A DNA stretch of 64,000 nucleotides from Burkholderia stabilis (GTDB taxonomy: Bacteria; Pseudomonadota; Gammaproteobacteria; Burkholderiales; Burkholderiaceae), in the NCBI RefSeq assembly GCF_001742165.1, contig NZ_CP016443.1, positions 2,852,001 to 2,916,000 on the forward strand, written 5' to 3'. Positions 62,189 to 64,000 of this stretch are shown here, piece after piece. The notes under the pieces are model-generated. The model worked only from the letters and a program-made list of their open reading frames with translations. It made no database searches and was not told the DNA's origin. The stretch's first letter is position 1; each line of letters opens with the position of its first letter. The translations under genes were made by a program, and so were the position numbers.

Positions 62189-63163
62189 TCAGAGATCGAG
62201 GACGAGCACCGCCGAGCGCGCACGCGACACGCAGCAGCAGATCACCGTGTTGCTCGCGCGTTCGGCTTTGCTCAGGCAGTGATCGCGATGATCGGGCTCG
62301 CCATCGACGACCGGCACCATGCAGGTGCCGCACACACCTTCGCCGCATGACGTATCGACCTCGATGCCGATGCGCGCGAGCGCGTCGACGATCGACGTGT
62401 CGGGCGTGACGCGCACCGATTGCCCGCTGCGTTGCAGACGCACTTCGAAGCCGTCGGCTGCGCCGGTGCCTGCATCGGCAACGGCCGGTTCCGCGGCGAA
62501 GCGCTCGAGATGGATCGAATCGTCGGGAATGCGCGTCGCGGCTGCCGCGACGACCGCGTCCATGAACGGTGCCGGGCCGCATGTATAGACATGCGCGTGC
62601 GTATCGATCGACTCGACGCACCGGCCGAGTTCAACCGCGAGCGCATCGGGCTCGATGCCGAAATGAAACGTCACGTGCGACGCAAACGGCTCGGCCGACA
62701 ACTCGTCGACGAACGCCGCATGTTCGCGGCTGCGCGCGAAGTAATGCAATCGGTAGCGCGCGCCGCGCCGGTGCAGCGCATACGCCATCGACAGCAGCGG
62801 CGTGATGCCGATGCCGGCTGCGATCAGCACGTGCTCGCTTGCGTCATCCGTCAGACGAAACAGGTTGCGCGGCGCGCCGATCGACAGCTCGGCGCCGATT
62901 GTCACGTCGTCGTGCAGCGAGCGCGAGCCGCCGCGCGACTGCGCTTCCTTCTTCACCGCGAACAGGTAGCTGCCGCGCTCGTCGGGGTTGCCGCACAACG
63001 AGTATTGCCGCGTGATGCCGGACGGCGCGGTGACGTCGATATGGGCGCCCGGTTCGTACGCGTCGAACGGCTGGCCGTCGACGCGCGAAACCCGGAAACA
63101 GCGGATGTCCTGCGCCGCGTCGATCAGCGCGTCGATCCGGACCTGGTGGCGGTTCGCTTGCAT
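62189..63163 (-). CDS. iacF: Ferredoxin reductase component of the IAA dioxygenase
   Basis: 324 residues from ATG 63163 (MQANRHQVRIDALIDAAQD). It has the phthalate-dioxygenase-reductase arrangement: a flavin-binding domain (YEPGAHIDV, ITRQYSLCGNP), an NAD domain (HVLIAAGIGITPLLSMAY, YTCGPAPFMDAV) and a C-terminal plant-type [2Fe-2S] ferredoxin with Cys ligands in DTSCGEGVCGTCMVPVVDG plus a distal Cys in RDHCLS. It passes electrons from NADH to IacC. It has its own upstream region, and an MFS gene lies upstream on the same strand. Confidence 0.88.
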   Translation of the reverse strand: MQANRHQVRIDALIDAAQDIRCFRVSRVDGQPFDAYEPGAHIDVTAPSGITRQYSLCGNPDERGSYLFAVKKEAQSRGGSRSLHDDVTIGAELSIGAPRNLFRLTDDASEHVLIAAGIGITPLLSMAYALHRRGARYRLHYFARSREHAAFVDELSAEPFASHVTFHFGIEPDALAVELGRCVESIDTHAHVYTCGPAPFMDAVVAAAATRIPDDSIHLERFAAEPAVADAGTGAADGFEVRLQRSGQSVRVTPDTSIVDALARIGIEVDTSCGEGVCGTCMVPVVDGEPDHRDHCLSKAERASNTVICCCVSRARSAVLVLDL

Positions 63164-63344
63164 GGGAAATTCCGTGGGGTAAGAGGACAGCAGCGCGGCG
63201 GGCACCGCGCCATCATGCGATCGAGAATAGGGACGGGCATCGCATAAATCAAATCGATAAAAAAACGATTCCTTAATCAGTCGCATGGATAATTCCAGGT
63301 AGACCGCTTGTGGTCGGCACACGGCGATCGTGCCGGCAGCACCG

Positions 63345-64000
63345 TCATCCCGCGTCGCCGCGCCCGACGTTCTCAGGCGCGACACGCGTCTCGCGCATCA
63401 CGCACAGCGTCGCGACCGTCACGAGCCCGAGCGCGACGAGGAACAGCGACACCGGCCATGACGCGTGATAGCGCGCGAGCAACGCGGTCGCGATCAGCGG
63501 CGACATCCCGCCCGCGAAGATCGATGCGACTTCATGCCCGAGCGCGACGCCCGAATAACGCACCTCGGTGCTGAACAGCTCGCCGACGAGCGCGGGCAGC
63601 GTGCCGATCATCGCGCCGTGACTGACGGCCGTGCCGACCGTGAGCGCGAGCCACACGAGCGGCGTCACGCGCGTGTCGAGCAGCCAGAAGAACGGGAACG
63701 CGCACGCGACGAGGCTCAACGCGCCGATCAGGTACACGGGCTTGCGGCCGATCCGGTCGGACAGCCGGCCCCACGCGAGCATCGCGCCCATCTCGACGAT
63801 CATCGCGATCATCACGCCGGTGAGCATCACGCCGTTCGGGATACCGACATATTTGCCGTAGACGAGCGAGAACGCGAGGAAGATGTATGCGCCGCCGTTC
63901 TCGGCCACGCGCAGCCCCATCGCGAGCAGGATTTCCTTCGGGTGGCGGCGGATGCATTCGACGATCGGCAAGTGCGTGTGCTGCCCGCGCTTGCCGGCCT
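63345..64000 (-). CDS. MFS transporter, metabolite:H+ symporter (MHS) type, C-terminal part
   Basis: The 218-codon C-terminal half of a carrier that continues beyond the right edge. Central signature GRLSDRIGRKPVYLIGAL, and late helices with PALVGELFSTEVRYSGVALGHEVASIFAGGMSPLIATALL, which is characteristic of the ShiA/ProP-like MHS group. Placed upstream of iacF on the same strand, it is a likely indole-3-acetate uptake carrier. No start is in the window; the TTG at 63971 is only an internal codon. Confidence 0.85.
   Translation of the reverse strand, partial: AGKRGQHTHLPIVECIRRHPKEILLAMGLRVAENGGAYIFLAFSLVYGKYVGIPNGVMLTGVMIAMIVEMGAMLAWGRLSDRIGRKPVYLIGALSLVACAFPFFWLLDTRVTPLVWLALTVGTAVSHGAMIGTLPALVGELFSTEVRYSGVALGHEVASIFAGGMSPLIATALLARYHASWPVSLFLVALGLVTVATLCVMRETRVAPENVGRGDAG

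Noticed and set aside
1..64000. tRNA, rRNA, CRISPR, IS elements, prophage or origin
   Set aside because: None of the expected sequences (CCA-ended cloverleaf genes, transposase motifs, phage structural genes, DnaA-box clusters) was noticed; small RNAs cannot be excluded by eye.

Overview
The window reads as a Burkholderia-type genome, most likely Burkholderia cepacia complex and probably from a secondary replicon. I infer this from the very high GC, strong GC3 bias, dense LysR-type regulators, many catabolic and transport operons, and the presence of an indole-3-acetate (iac) gene set. No tRNA, rRNA, CRISPR array, prophage, IS element or replication origin was found.

Layout. 1-3.1 kb: an ornithine-cyclodeaminase-family gene (cut by the window edge), a D-threonine-aldolase/D-serine-dehydratase-like PLP enzyme and a LysR regulator. 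3.3-7.0 kb: a LysR regulator, an iron alcohol dehydrogenase of the phosphonate-associated type and an MFS carrier. 7.0-8.5 kb: a thioredoxin-reductase-like flavoprotein divergent from an Rrf2 regulator, with a perfect dyad between them. 8.8-14 kb: a DUF2760 protein and two tandem, diverged Hsp70 proteins. 14-17 kb: a citrulline hydrolase (CtlX type), ornithine cyclodeaminase and an AsnC/Lrp regulator, which together suggest citrulline to ornithine to proline. 17-25.7 kb: two carboxymuconolactone-decarboxylase/peroxidase-like proteins, an FAD oxidoreductase and a LysR regulator, divergent from a branched-chain-type ABC importer. 25.7-27.7 kb: an island of lower GC with a DUF6402 protein, a small one-TM partner and what looks like the tail of a TetR gene. 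27.8-36.5 kb: two two-component systems, an orphan Tat-type binding protein, an MFS carrier and an orphan antitoxin. 36.8-41 kb: a small HExxH protein, a frameshifted DedA/PAP2/LssY gene, a HigBA-like toxin-antitoxin pair and an exported phosphatase-fold protein whose catalytic Cys is Asp. 41-46.6 kb: a Baeyer-Villiger monooxygenase fused to an esterase, a GMC dehydrogenase and a divergent AraC regulator. 46.7-51.3 kb: a GNAT, an M29-like metalloenzyme preceded by a 40-residue peptide gene, an Lrp regulator, a small hydrolase and an MFS protein.

51.3-64 kb is an indole-3-acetic acid degradation cluster: iacG; iacA-iacB-iacI-iacH-iacE; iacC-iacD with a double tautomerase; and iacF followed by an MFS carrier cut by the window end. 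In the known pathway IacA and IacE, helped by the flavin reductase IacG, turn IAA into dioxindole-3-acetate. The Rieske dioxygenase IacCD with reductase IacF then yields catechol. A soluble PAS histidine kinase, a FixJ-like response regulator placed 4.5 kb away, and a LysR protein appear to control it.

The most unusual item is at 48.2-48.5 kb: a well-formed promoter, a structured leader, a 40-codon acidic peptide ORF, a perfect 10-bp hairpin and then the M29-like gene. This is the architecture of a small modified-peptide (RiPP-like) or peptide-controlled operon, and I do not recognise it.
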